The position numbers and the translations under genes were made by a program. A stretch of DNA of 64,000 bases, taken from Verrucomicrobiota bacterium. Its GTDB lineage: Bacteria; Verrucomicrobiota; Verrucomicrobiia; Opitutales; Opitutaceae. This document shows, piece after piece, positions 16,668 through 25,467 of this stretch (its first letter is position 1; each line of letters opens with the position of its first letter). The notes under the pieces are model-generated. The model was not told the DNA's origin. It saw only the letters and a list, made by a program, of their open reading frames with translations, and made no database searches. Location of the stretch: the NCBI GenBank assembly GCA_023457715.1, contig JAEWKR010000068.1:21969-85968 (forward strand). Reading direction: 5' to 3'.

Positions 16668-17088
16668 CCATCTCTCCCGAGTCACTCGCCCCCAGATCAT
16701 CGCGCGGGGCCTGACCAACCGTTGCCCCAATTGCGGCGGGCGGACGCTTTTCCAGCCGGGCAGCCTGTTCAGGATGAACGTGGAATGCCCGCGCTGTGGC
16801 TTTCCCATCCATCGCGGGACCGACGAAGGTTTCTACCTCGGCTCCCTGTCGCTCAACTATGGCGTCACGATCGTTGGTTTTCTGGTCCCCCTGGCGGTGC
16901 TGGCGTGGAAGGGCGTCGTGCCAACAAACCTGGCCGTGGCTCTCGCCATCGGCGGCGCCGTGGTCGTTCCGGCCCTCCTGTACCGGCCGTCTCGCAGCTG
17001 GTTCTTGATGAATTACTACTTCTTTCTGCCGCACCACCTCCCCGCGAACGGCGGCAAAGGTCGAGCGGGCGAGGACGAGAATCGGTAG
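16654..17088 (+). CDS. DUF983 family membrane protein
   Basis: Roughly 125-144 aa. Two CxxC zinc-ribbon-like motifs (CPNCGG and CPRCGF) come first, then two hydrophobic helices (about 70-86 and 93-108) and a short tail with YFFLPHH. This arrangement is that of DUF983, a family of unknown function often found near cytochrome oxidase genes. The start is doubtful: the only early start is a TTG at 16654 that lies inside the right arm of the inverted repeat, giving an N-terminus (KSEIHLS) encoded by repeat DNA. The next ATG falls after the first CxxC motif, so it cannot be the true start. Confidence 0.8.
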   Translation: MKSEIHLSRVTRPQIIARGLTNRCPNCGGRTLFQPGSLFRMNVECPRCGFPIHRGTDEGFYLGSLSLNYGVTIVGFLVPLAVLAWKGVVPTNLAVALAIGGAVVVPALLYRPSRSWFLMNYYFFLPHHLPANGGKGRAGEDENR

Positions 17089-17112
17089 CCGGGACCTCCC
17101 GCCGCCGGGGTC

Positions 17113-17580
17113 TCATGCCGGAAGGGGGCAGACGAGGTTCGCCGCCGCCATGGGGGCGCGACGGGTGCGCGCACGGTCGATCACGCCTTCGATCGCCACG
17201 ACCTGGCCGGCCTCGTCGATGATGGGCGTCAATCGATCCTCGACGCGCACCCAGTCGCCGTAGGCCGTGCGCAGACGGTATTCGACGGCCGCGCGCTGGC
17301 GCCGTGCGATCGCGAATCCCACCTGCCGGTCGACGTGCTCGCGATCGGCTGGAGCAATCAAGTCGGAGAAGGTCAGACTCGCGTTGTCGATGAAGCGATG
17401 CGGATCGTAGCCGGTGAGGTCGCGGCACGCTGCGCTCAGATACTCCATCGTCCAGGAAGGATCGTGGCGCCGGCGGTAGACGAAGCCGCTCAGGTTGCCG
17501 ATCAGGCGGTGGAGAATGCCGTCGGCCTCGGTGCCGGGAACAGAGAAGCGATCGGTCGGGGGGAAAAGGAGATTCATCAT
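17113..17580 (-). CDS. Stand-alone PAS domain protein
   Basis: 155-aa soluble protein made of a single PAS_3-type fold: FVYRRRHDPSWTMEYLSAAC, DLTGYDPHRF, an EYRLRTAYGDWVRVEDR strand and a GVIDRARTRR end. No kinase, cyclase or DNA-binding domain follows. Such proteins act as sensory adaptors, but its partner is not evident here. It may start at either of two consecutive ATGs (17580 or 17577). It is convergent with the DUF983 gene, with 24 bp between them. Confidence 0.8.
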   Translation of the reverse strand: MMNLLFPPTDRFSVPGTEADGILHRLIGNLSGFVYRRRHDPSWTMEYLSAACRDLTGYDPHRFIDNASLTFSDLIAPADREHVDRQVGFAIARRQRAAVEYRLRTAYGDWVRVEDRLTPIIDEAGQVVAIEGVIDRARTRRAPMAAANLVCPLPA

Positions 17581-17961
17581 GGTAGGCGTGGTTCAGGGTG
17601 GGCGGGGCGGGATGGCTGAGGTCGCCGCTCGGCCGCGGCTCCGGCGGCTGAGCACCGCGAGGCGTTCGAGCGGGCGCTACGCGACCGGCGGCGGGGAAAC
17701 GCCGGCGCGCGCGGAAAAGCGTCAGGGGTGGAACCCGGTCTCGCGGTCTGGGGATATGGCGGGTGCGCCGGCCCTTCAGTTCGCGATCCGGGGCTGGCCC
17801 GGGCAGACCGACGACGCCGGGCCCGCCGCCGATGGCCGGCGGGTGGAGCGGAAAATCTGCCAAGGCGTGTGCGGGTTCACCGCCTCAAGCTGCGCGGAAA
17901 AAAACGTTTGTCAAACCGGCGGGGCCGTTTGTCGCCGCCGCCCGGCCGCGGGCGGAGGCGG
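17581..17961. other. Gene-free stretch, 381 nt
   Basis: GC-rich spacer between the CorA and PAS protein genes, which lie on the same strand. Open frames here lack plausible starts and resemble no family. It presumably holds the promoter of the PAS gene and the end of the corA transcript. I see no clear terminator or repeat. Confidence 0.5.
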
Positions 17962-18951
17962 CTAAAGCCAGCGCTTGAATTTGAAAATCAGATACGGGAC
18001 GACCGCCGAAACCAGCATGAGGACGAGCGCGATGGGGTAGCCCCAGCGCCATTCCAGTTCCGGCATGTGACGGAAGTTCATACCGTAGATGCTGGCCACG
18101 AGGGTTGGGGGGAGCAGCACCACGGCGAGCACGGAGAACAGCTTGATGATCCGGTTCTGCTGGCTGTTGATCGTGTTCTGCTCGCTGTTGATGAGGCCCA
18201 GCGTGGCGTCGAGGAGGAAGGTCACCTTGCTCGAGATGAAGTTGGCGTGGTCGGCGAGGGCGATCACGTCCTTGCCGGTGATCCGCCAGTGCTCGTCCAC
18301 GCTCTCGGCGCTCACCTTGCCACACGTTTCGGTGAAGAACCCGTGGACGCGGCGCAGGCTCACGAGGCTTTCGCGGGCGTTGCTGGTGCGGGCGGCGCCC
18401 TGGCCGATCCGCCGCAACAGATCGTTGTAATTGACGGTGCCGGGCTCGCGGCTTTCGCCCGTGAAGATCGCGTTCGAGAGGTCGCTGAGATCCGCCGCCA
18501 CAAACTCCAGGATGTCCGCGATGCGATCGACCACATCGTCGAACAGCCCGAGGAACACGGTCTGGGCGCTCGGCGCGGCCTCCGGATTGCGTTCGAAGCG
18601 CAGGGCGTAACTCTGGAAGGGGGCCGGCGTGTCGAACCGGAGGGTGAGCAGCCGCCCGGCCCGGTAGACGAACGTGACGGGGGTCGTCCCCGGATTCGCG
18701 TGCGTGGCGCGCACCATGATCGTCGCCGTCATGAACAACGTGCGGTTTTCGATGTAGAGCCGGCTCGAGATTTCGATCTCCTGCGCCTCGTTGCGGGTGG
18801 GGAGCGAAAGCTCCTCGAGTCGTTCGACCGCCGCGATCTCCTCGGGCGTGGGATCGAGCAGGTCGATCCACAGCACGCCCGGCAGCGTCCCGGCGGTCAG
18901 GTCGGCGAGCGAGGCGGTGCGCACCCCTTGGGGACTGTACAGCGTGATCAT
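17962..18951 (-). CDS. corA: CorA-type magnesium/divalent cation transporter
   Basis: 329-aa channel subunit. It has a cytoplasmic N-terminal alpha/beta domain, a long helical stalk (about 130-270), then two C-terminal transmembrane helices. The signature YGMNF lies at the end of the first helix and the C-terminus is the usual basic tail (FKFKRWL). The start is ATG at 18951 (MITLYSPQG), the normal start for this family; a reading back to 19053 only adds Arg/Gly-rich residues. It is probably monocistronic. Confidence 0.93.
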   Translation of the reverse strand: MITLYSPQGVRTASLADLTAGTLPGVLWIDLLDPTPEEIAAVERLEELSLPTRNEAQEIEISSRLYIENRTLFMTATIMVRATHANPGTTPVTFVYRAGRLLTLRFDTPAPFQSYALRFERNPEAAPSAQTVFLGLFDDVVDRIADILEFVAADLSDLSNAIFTGESREPGTVNYNDLLRRIGQGAARTSNARESLVSLRRVHGFFTETCGKVSAESVDEHWRITGKDVIALADHANFISSKVTFLLDATLGLINSEQNTINSQQNRIIKLFSVLAVVLLPPTLVASIYGMNFRHMPELEWRWGYPIALVLMLVSAVVPYLIFKFKRWL

Positions 18952-19032
18952 GGTCGGCCCGCGAGTCGTCCTGACCATGGCCCCTCGGCGACGAAGCGCC
19001 ACGAAAAACCCGGGGGCAGGGCCCGCACGGAT

Positions 19033-19064
19033 AAAAAAGGCGCCGGGCCTCACGGCCCGGCGCC
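19033..19064 (-). terminator. Rho-independent terminator of the TonB receptor gene
   Basis: A perfect 11-bp stem (GGCGCCGGGCC / GGCCCGGCGCC) with a 4-nt loop, followed on the minus strand by six T residues. It lies 28 bp past the receptor stop codon. Confidence 0.9.
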
Positions 19065-19091
19065 CTAGGTTGCTGACACCACTCAGCCGAA

Positions 19092-22000
19092 TCAGAACTT
19101 GAACGTATTCGTCACCTCCCAGGACATGCCGTCGGCGATCCGGAACGCGGCTCCTTCACCCGTGGGGAGAACAGTGAGCGGCACCAGATGAGCCTTCTCG
19201 CCGACATTGCGCACGTTCAACTGGATGCGCCAGTCGACGTCGCGCAGGAATGTCGCCTTGCGGCTGTAACCGATGAACAGGTCGAGGTGCTTTTCGTTCG
19301 GGCCATAGAACGGCTTCGACGGATCGAGGCGTCCAATCGCGGCGCGCACGGACTGGACCGTGCTGCCCACCTGGCGCGTCACCTCAGGATCGGTTTCCGT
19401 CATGCCGAACCCGATCACGCTTCGATCCTCCCAGCGGTACGACCCGCCGACGAAGGCGCCCTTCAAGGCGCCCGTCGTGAAGTTGTAGTTCGTGATCACA
19501 TTGTAGCGCCAGGGACGCAGTTCCGGCACGTTGGTCCCCTCCAGCGAATAGAACTCGGAGAAGAAGCGGTAACCATTGCGGCCGAAGCGCGCATTGCCCG
19601 AAGCGACGTTGCCCTGGCCGCCCCCGAACCAACGCACGTCACCGGCCAGCAGGCCACCGGGGAATTGAGCATCGGCCTCGTTGTACAGCGCCCACCGGTT
19701 CTTCAGCCAGTTCGCGGCGTTGCCGGCGAGGTTTACGCGCGTCGCAAACGTCTTCGCCGCGTTCATCGTCACCGACCAGTTCGGCAGCGGCCGCAGGAAC
19801 AGTTCAAACTCGGTGCCGCGCGAGATCGTGTCTCCCGTCACCGCCACGCCCGCCGGCGCGGTGCTGGTGATGTTGTTGTTGGGCGCACCGTAGTCGAAGA
19901 GTGCCGGGTTGATGTTGTTGGCGGTCAGGAACTGCACGGCCTCGGGGCTCTTCAAGCTGTTCATGAACGCCTCGGCCGCGCGATAGGCGTGCGCCTCCTC
20001 AGCGTCCCACTCCGCCTGCGTCCAGGGCGCATCTGCCGTTGCGGGCCGCGAGGGCTCCCACGGATACCAGTGCGTCTGGTTGTTGGGCAGGGCCTGTCCG
20101 ACGCCGGTGCTGGCGCGATAGAAGTAACCGGAGTTTCCGGCCACCGGGGCGCTGGCGTCCGTGCCGTGACCCGCGTTGTTCCAATCCCGGACGAAGAGCG
20201 TCGACATGGAGAACTGAATGCCGCGAACGACTTCGTCGCGGATGAAGTTCAGAATCGAGTTATCCGGGAGGGTCGCGTTCTTGATCTTGGTGTTGTACCG
20301 CGTGACGCGGAGGGAGACCTTTCCTTCCAGCGCGCTGACCATGACACCGTAGTCGATGGTGGAGCCGGTGGGCGGCGTGAGGTCCGCGCCGGTGATGACG
20401 TCCTTGCGCGTGGCGGGCTGGAAGTTCGCGGAACGGCTCCAGTACGGGCTGATCTCGAGGTCCCAGGGCAGACGCTTTTTGATGAACCGGGGGGTGTGCG
20501 CGACGGCGCCGTAGGTCTTCAGCCAAGGGCTGGTGTAGCTGGCGGAGGGGGAATCCGGATAGGCGAACGGGGCGTCCCAGTCGACGAGTCCGGAGTTGTT
20601 GTTCACGATCCGGCTGCCGGTGCGCAGCGACGAATTGGATGCGAGCTGCGGATTGCCCGGGGTATAGGTGCGGATCGCGTCCTGGCGCAGCCCGGCGGTC
20701 ACCACGACGTTGTTGTAGAGCAGCTTCCACTGGTCGACGATCGCCTTCGAGGTTGTCTTGCTCTTCGTCATCGACGCGCCGGTGGCGAACGCACGGTACT
20801 CGCCGGTGTCGTTTTGGACGTCGACCTGCAGCACACGGGGGGTGCCGTTCCAGCCGCGATAGTTGTTGGGGTTCTCCGCCTGCAAGGCGTCGTTGCCCGT
20901 GGTGGGGCCGAGGGCGTTGGGCGCGAGTCCGAGGGTCGGGCGGACAAAGGCCCCGCCCGCGCCGCCCGGCAGCGCCGCACCGGTCCACGTCGAGTCGAAC
21001 CAATACGCGTTCGAGGCCAGCGTATTGTTGCTGGTCGGCGTCAGGACATTCCTCGGCAGCTGGAGCGCCCGGATGGGGGAGATGTTCAGGTTGGACTCGG
21101 ACGCAGCGCTCGCAATGGAGGGCCCGAGATAGGTGTACATCGCGATGTTGCGGGTCGCGTCGCCCACCGGCCGGTTTGGCCCGAAGAGTGCCGCCGCCTG
21201 CTGGGCTTCCACGGCATAGCGATAGTAATTCAGCCCCTCGCGTTCCACCTCCGTCTTTTCGTAGAGGCCGGTGATGGTATGCCGGCCAAGGATCGCGGCC
21301 ACGCGGGAGTTGTCGCCCAGGAGCTGCTTGGCATCGAGGTCCACGAACGGGGTGATGCGCTGCGTTTCGCGGCGGACGGTGCTGCGGTTGTTTCCGCCCG
21401 ACGGGCTGATGGTGTAGGGGCGTCCGAAGTTCGGGTTGACCACCGGCTCGTAGAGCCCGGTGGTGGTGTTCAGCTGTGCGACCGGGAGGTACTTGAACAC
21501 GTCGATCGAAATCGAAGGGTTGTTCAGGTTGGCCCAGCGGTAGCTGCTGTATTCCTGGGAATCGAAGGCCGCCTGGAAGCCGGCACGGTCATTCCAGAAA
21601 GTCTGGTCGATCGCGGCGTTGAACGCGCGGAACTTCGAGCCCTCGCCCTTGTTGGGGCCGTCGATGAGGTTGTTGTAGAAATCGAACACCGTCGGATCGG
21701 TGATCGTCTTCAGCCGCCAGATGCCTTGCAGGGTGTACAACAGCGAGCCAATGCCGCGTTGGGAATAGTTGGTCAGCGTGGTGAGGCCCTGCATGTCGGG
21801 CCCGCGGATGCCGGTGATCGCGTTGCCATCGCGAATGCCGAGCCCGTTGACGGCATTGTACGTCGCGGGAATGCCGGGAAAGAGGAAGCGGCTGACCTCC
21901 GTCGCGTCAGGCGAATCAAACTGCGCCCACCACGCCGAGTAGCCGCCATTCTGCGGATCGAAGCCACCGCCGGATTGGGAGCCGCCCTGGTCGGTGGTCC

Positions 22001-23132
22001 TCGTAAAGGCGCCCAGCCACGGTTCGGCGTTGGGATTGGTGGTCGCGCTGAAATTGGCGCGGGCGCCCACATCGCGGCGGCCGGCACCGAGGGTGCTCGC
22101 CTGCGCGATGCCGGTCACGAAGGGGTCGTAGCCGTCATGGGTCTTGAGCGGCGTCAGGTAGCCCAGGAGGGTGTCGTCGACACCGTGCGGGCGGCCGAGC
22201 GGGAACGGCGAGCGCAGCTCGATCGGCGACTTGATGAACCACGGGTACATGTTGTCGTTGATCGTGTTCGCTCTCGGGCGGTTCGCGTTGATCCTGCCGT
22301 GTTCGTAGGAAACGCGAAACGTGGTCTTCGCCGAACCTCGCTTCAGGAACTCGGGTTCGTAACGCACGGCGCCGAAGACGCGCTCGTCGTCATTGAACGC
22401 CGGCTTCTGCCGGTAGAAGCGCTTGTCCTTCAGGACCGCGCCTCGGATCGCCAGCTCGTTCTTGAGCGGAGTCAGGTTGAAGTTGAGGGTGCCGCGATAA
22501 CTGCCATAGCTGCCGAACCGGGCTGTCACTGTGGTCGCGTTCGAGCCGATCTGGGCCGAGTCGATGCCTGCATTGATGATGCCGGCCCCGCTGCCGTTGC
22601 CGAAGAGGATCGAATTCGCTCCGCGCTGAATATCGACCCGCGACGTGTTGTAGGTGTCGAACGGGATGTCGGTCATGAAGAAGTCCCGCGTGTTGTCGGC
22701 GGAGTTCAAGCCGCGGACGCGCGTGTTGCCCTGCGGATTCTGCCGCGCCGCGTTGTCATTGATCATCGGCGTATCGCCGATGGAGGAGCCGAGCATGAAA
22801 TTGCCGCCGGTGCCGCCGACCTCCGTGCTGGTCATGAACTGCAACAGCGTCTGCGCATCGGTGGCGCTGATGTCGCGCATGAATTCCTTGGTCGCCACGG
22901 AAATGGCTGAACCCACGTCGCGCAGATCGGTGCGGATGCGGGTGCCACCCAGGGTATCGGTCGCCTGGTATCCGGTATCGGCGGTGGCTCTGACTTCGAA
23001 GGGAGAGAGCTCGAGGACCGGCTCCTCCGTGGTTGGGACGGCGGTGGCCGGAGTGCTGGTTTGAGCTTGGACTCTCGCGAACACCGCCAATGCGGTGCAA
23101 ACGAGGGCGCAGGCCTTGAACGATCGATTCAT
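19092..23132 (-). CDS. TonB-dependent receptor (large, Opitutaceae type)
   Basis: 1346-aa outer-membrane transporter. A signal peptide (MNRSFKACALVCTALAVF.. to VQAQ) is followed by a Thr/Pro linker, the segment VLELSPFEVRAT common in verrucomicrobial receptors, then a plug domain (about 60-190) and a very large beta-barrel ending in TNTFKF with the terminal Phe required for assembly. No SusD partner is adjacent. The start at 23132 gives a clean signal peptide. A strong terminator follows. The likely substrate is a carbohydrate or other large ligand, not identifiable from sequence. It lies downstream of a kinase-glycosyltransferase operon on the same strand but is separated from it by 349 nt, so it probably has its own promoter. 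Confidence 0.92.
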   Translation of the reverse strand: MNRSFKACALVCTALAVFARVQAQTSTPATAVPTTEEPVLELSPFEVRATADTGYQATDTLGGTRIRTDLRDVGSAISVATKEFMRDISATDAQTLLQFMTSTEVGGTGGNFMLGSSIGDTPMINDNAARQNPQGNTRVRGLNSADNTRDFFMTDIPFDTYNTSRVDIQRGANSILFGNGSGAGIINAGIDSAQIGSNATTVTARFGSYGSYRGTLNFNLTPLKNELAIRGAVLKDKRFYRQKPAFNDDERVFGAVRYEPEFLKRGSAKTTFRVSYEHGRINANRPRANTINDNMYPWFIKSPIELRSPFPLGRPHGVDDTLLGYLTPLKTHDGYDPFVTGIAQASTLGAGRRDVGARANFSATTNPNAEPWLGAFTRTTDQGGSQSGGGFDPQNGGYSAWWAQFDSPDATEVSRFLFPGIPATYNAVNGLGIRDGNAITGIRGPDMQGLTTLTNYSQRGIGSLLYTLQGIWRLKTITDPTVFDFYNNLIDGPNKGEGSKFRAFNAAIDQTFWNDRAGFQAAFDSQEYSSYRWANLNNPSISIDVFKYLPVAQLNTTTGLYEPVVNPNFGRPYTISPSGGNNRSTVRRETQRITPFVDLDAKQLLGDNSRVAAILGRHTITGLYEKTEVEREGLNYYRYAVEAQQAAALFGPNRPVGDATRNIAMYTYLGPSIASAASESNLNISPIRALQLPRNVLTPTSNNTLASNAYWFDSTWTGAALPGGAGGAFVRPTLGLAPNALGPTTGNDALQAENPNNYRGWNGTPRVLQVDVQNDTGEYRAFATGASMTKSKTTSKAIVDQWKLLYNNVVVTAGLRQDAIRTYTPGNPQLASNSSLRTGSRIVNNNSGLVDWDAPFAYPDSPSASYTSPWLKTYGAVAHTPRFIKKRLPWDLEISPYWSRSANFQPATRKDVITGADLTPPTGSTIDYGVMVSALEGKVSLRVTRYNTKIKNATLPDNSILNFIRDEVVRGIQFSMSTLFVRDWNNAGHGTDASAPVAGNSGYFYRASTGVGQALPNNQTHWYPWEPSRPATADAPWTQAEWDAEEAHAYRAAEAFMNSLKSPEAVQFLTANNINPALFDYGAPNNNITSTAPAGVAVTGDTISRGTEFELFLRPLPNWSVTMNAAKTFATRVNLAGNAANWLKNRWALYNEADAQFPGGLLAGDVRWFGGGQGNVASGNARFGRNGYRFFSEFYSLEGTNVPELRPWRYNVITNYNFTTGALKGAFVGGSYRWEDRSVIGFGMTETDPEVTRQVGSTVQSVRAAIGRLDPSKPFYGPNEKHLDLFIGYSRKATFLRDVDWRIQLNVRNVGEKAHLVPLTVLPTGEGAAFRIADGMSWEVTNTFKF

Positions 23133-23481
23133 GGTCTCGGTTTGGGTTGGCGATAGCCGGCTCCCTGCCTGAGGTGCAGGAGCGAGGCCGGTGGTGCGGT
23201 TGGGGTGAGGTAGAAACGCCTCGTCGGGAGACGGGCGGACGGACGTGCCGCGTCGAATTCGCCGATACACAGCGGACCCGCAGCGATGCGCCGGCTGCCA
23301 CTGAGCCGCCCGCCTCCGCCACCATCAAGAGCGCGGACCTATTACTTTGGTCAGATCAACCTGCCCCGGGGCTGATCTGCGCACGGCACCCTTCCGAGCC
23401 TCTTGGCCACCGATAAAAAACTCTCGCCACAGGTGGCGGCGCAGCCGCTCCCCGTTCATCCGTGGTTCGTCCTTGTTCGGG
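23133..23481. other. Promoter-bearing spacer, 349 nt
   Basis: Non-coding stretch upstream of the TonB receptor. On the minus strand TTGATC (about 23360) and TAATAG (about 23344) are the only promoter-like words seen. ACCAAAGTAAT nearby resembles, with two mismatches, the ACTAAAGTTAT core of the palindromes at 32125 and 32288. No terminator is seen for the TPR gene that ends at its right edge. Confidence 0.4.
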
Positions 23482-25467
23482 CTAGGGAGCGGCCAGCCGC
23501 GCGAGCAGCGACCTCGCGTCGCGATTATCCGGCGCGAGCCGAACGATGGCCTTCAGGTGAACGACCGCCTCATCGCGACCCTTGGGATCGCGCCGCAACA
23601 AGTTCGCCAGATACCAGCGTCCCTCGACCTCTTCAGGCCTGAGCCGGACAAATTCCCGCCAGTGCGCCGCAGCCTCGGCTTCACGCCCCTCTTGTGCCGC
23701 CAGCAGGACGCCGAGGTTGAATCGCGCATCGGCGTAATCGGGAGCCAGGCGGACCGCTTCGGTGAGGCAGGCGATGGCCTCCGTCCGGGTCCCGGCCTCG
23801 CTTCCGAGCAAGCTGCCAAGGTTGTTGTAGGCCTCCACCAGCGCGGGATTCGTCCGCAGCGCGGCCCGGTACGCGGCGACCGCTTCGCTGCGGCGGTCGG
23901 GCATGCCCGCGAGCAGGTCGGCGCGACCGAGCTGGGCTTCGGCGTACTCCGGCCGCAACGCCAGCGCCCGCGCGAACTCGGCCAGGGCTTCGCTCTCCCG
24001 GCCGGCTTTCACGAGGGCTTGCGCGAAATTGAAATGCACCTCGGGTACTCCGTCCTGCAGCTCCAGGGATCGCCGGTAGTGGGCCAGCGCCTCCGTCATC
24101 CGATTCGCTGCCAGCATCGCGGCAGCGAGATTGTTGTGGGCGCGGGCGTGATCGGGTTTCAACGCCACCGCCCGCTGGAAGTGCACGGTTGCCTCCGGGA
24201 GGCGATCCGCGTCCGCCAGGAGCAGGGTGCCGAGATTGTTGTGCGCGAGCCAGCACTCGGGATTGCGCGTGAGCGTGACCCGGTAGAGCTGCTCGGCGCT
24301 GCGATAATCGTCCGCATGCATCCGGGTCATGGCGGTCAGGGCGACCGCGCTCAGGGCCGGCACGCCGAATCGGACGACCGGTCTGCCGTGCGCCCGCAGC
24401 GCGGCGGTGAGCGCGGCCGCGAACGGCATGATCAACGCGATGCTGGGCAGGTACTGGAAGTGATTCGCAACGCGCGAGAAGTTGAACCAGTTGATGTTCA
24501 GAAACCCGAGAACCGGGAAGAGCATCCCGAGGTACAGCAGGTAGACAGCCAGGGGGCCGCGCCAGCGACGGGCGAGCACCAGGCATCCGCAGCCGGCGGC
24601 GACAACGATCATCGCCGGCGCCCACGCCAGCGGGTTCCCGGCATCCAGCGTCCAACGAGGATTGATGAACATCAGCGCGTTCGGCCAGGCCAGGGTGCGC
24701 AGGTAGAAGATCACCGCCCGGCCGGCGAGGAGGGCGCGTTCCAGGGCAGAGGCGTGAAACGCTTCCCCCCGGGCGTGACTGTGCACTTGCTCGAACCACG
24801 CCGAGAACAGGCCCAGTGCCGCTCCGATGATCAGCCAGGGGACCAGAGGCAGGACCTCCCGTCGCAGGTCCAGACGCCCCTGCCGCCACCAGGCGATCAC
24901 CAGCAGGGCCGGCGGGACGACCGCAACCACCGTCTTGGTCAGCAGCGCGAGCAGAAAGAGGGCGCTGGCAGCCAGATGGTGGCGCCGACGTCGGGTGTCA
25001 TGGAAACGAAGATACAGGACGACCGCCGCGAGCGCGAGCAGCGTGGAAAGCGTGTTCTTCTGCTCGGAGATCCACGCCACCGATTCGACGTGCACGGGGT
25101 GCAGGGCAAAGACCAGCCCGGCGAAAAGGGCTCCGGCCAGTCCCAGGCGCCGGGCGAGGACCATCACCAGGCCAGCCGCCAGCGCGTGCTGGACAATGTT
25201 CGCCACGTGGTAACCGACGAGCGCGGAACCCCAGAGCCGATGCTCCAGCCAGAAGGCGGAATTGAGCACGGGGTAATAATGCGGCGTGGCCCCCACCTCG
25301 AACCAGATCCGGCGAAGACCGCTCCATCCCTGCAACGCGGCTGGGGTGATGTGCTCGGCGTCATCCATGATCAGCCCGCCATGGATCGCCGGCTGGTGGG
25401 CCAGGAAGGAAACCAGCACGAGTAGCACCCACGGCCAGGCGGAACGGACCAGCGCGTGCCGCATCAT
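23482..25467 (-). CDS. Membrane glycosyltransferase-like protein with TPR repeats (TMTC/DUF1736-like)
   Basis: 661 aa. About ten transmembrane helices occupy the first 380 residues, with a first periplasmic loop carrying MDDAEHI and the signature HPVHVESVAWISEQKN, as in GT-C-like TPR proteins. The C-terminal 270 residues are TPR repeats of about 34 aa (AHNNLGTLL, AHNNLAAAML, AYNNLGSLL, ARFNLGVLL). Proteins of this build are thought to be protein O-mannosyltransferase-like or scaffold proteins; the donor and acceptor here are unknown. The start overlaps the asnB stop by 4 bp (ATGA), so it belongs to the kinase-GT2-asnB operon. Confidence 0.85.
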   Translation of the reverse strand: MMRHALVRSAWPWVLLVLVSFLAHQPAIHGGLIMDDAEHITPAALQGWSGLRRIWFEVGATPHYYPVLNSAFWLEHRLWGSALVGYHVANIVQHALAAGLVMVLARRLGLAGALFAGLVFALHPVHVESVAWISEQKNTLSTLLALAAVVLYLRFHDTRRRRHHLAASALFLLALLTKTVVAVVPPALLVIAWWRQGRLDLRREVLPLVPWLIIGAALGLFSAWFEQVHSHARGEAFHASALERALLAGRAVIFYLRTLAWPNALMFINPRWTLDAGNPLAWAPAMIVVAAGCGCLVLARRWRGPLAVYLLYLGMLFPVLGFLNINWFNFSRVANHFQYLPSIALIMPFAAALTAALRAHGRPVVRFGVPALSAVALTAMTRMHADDYRSAEQLYRVTLTRNPECWLAHNNLGTLLLADADRLPEATVHFQRAVALKPDHARAHNNLAAAMLAANRMTEALAHYRRSLELQDGVPEVHFNFAQALVKAGRESEALAEFARALALRPEYAEAQLGRADLLAGMPDRRSEAVAAYRAALRTNPALVEAYNNLGSLLGSEAGTRTEAIACLTEAVRLAPDYADARFNLGVLLAAQEGREAEAAAHWREFVRLRPEEVEGRWYLANLLRRDPKGRDEAVVHLKAIVRLAPDNRDARSLLARLAAP

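Noticed and set aside
17495..17965. Plus-strand frame between the PAS and CorA genes
   Set aside because: It overlaps the PAS gene antisense, has no homology-like motifs and has a skewed Gly/Arg composition.
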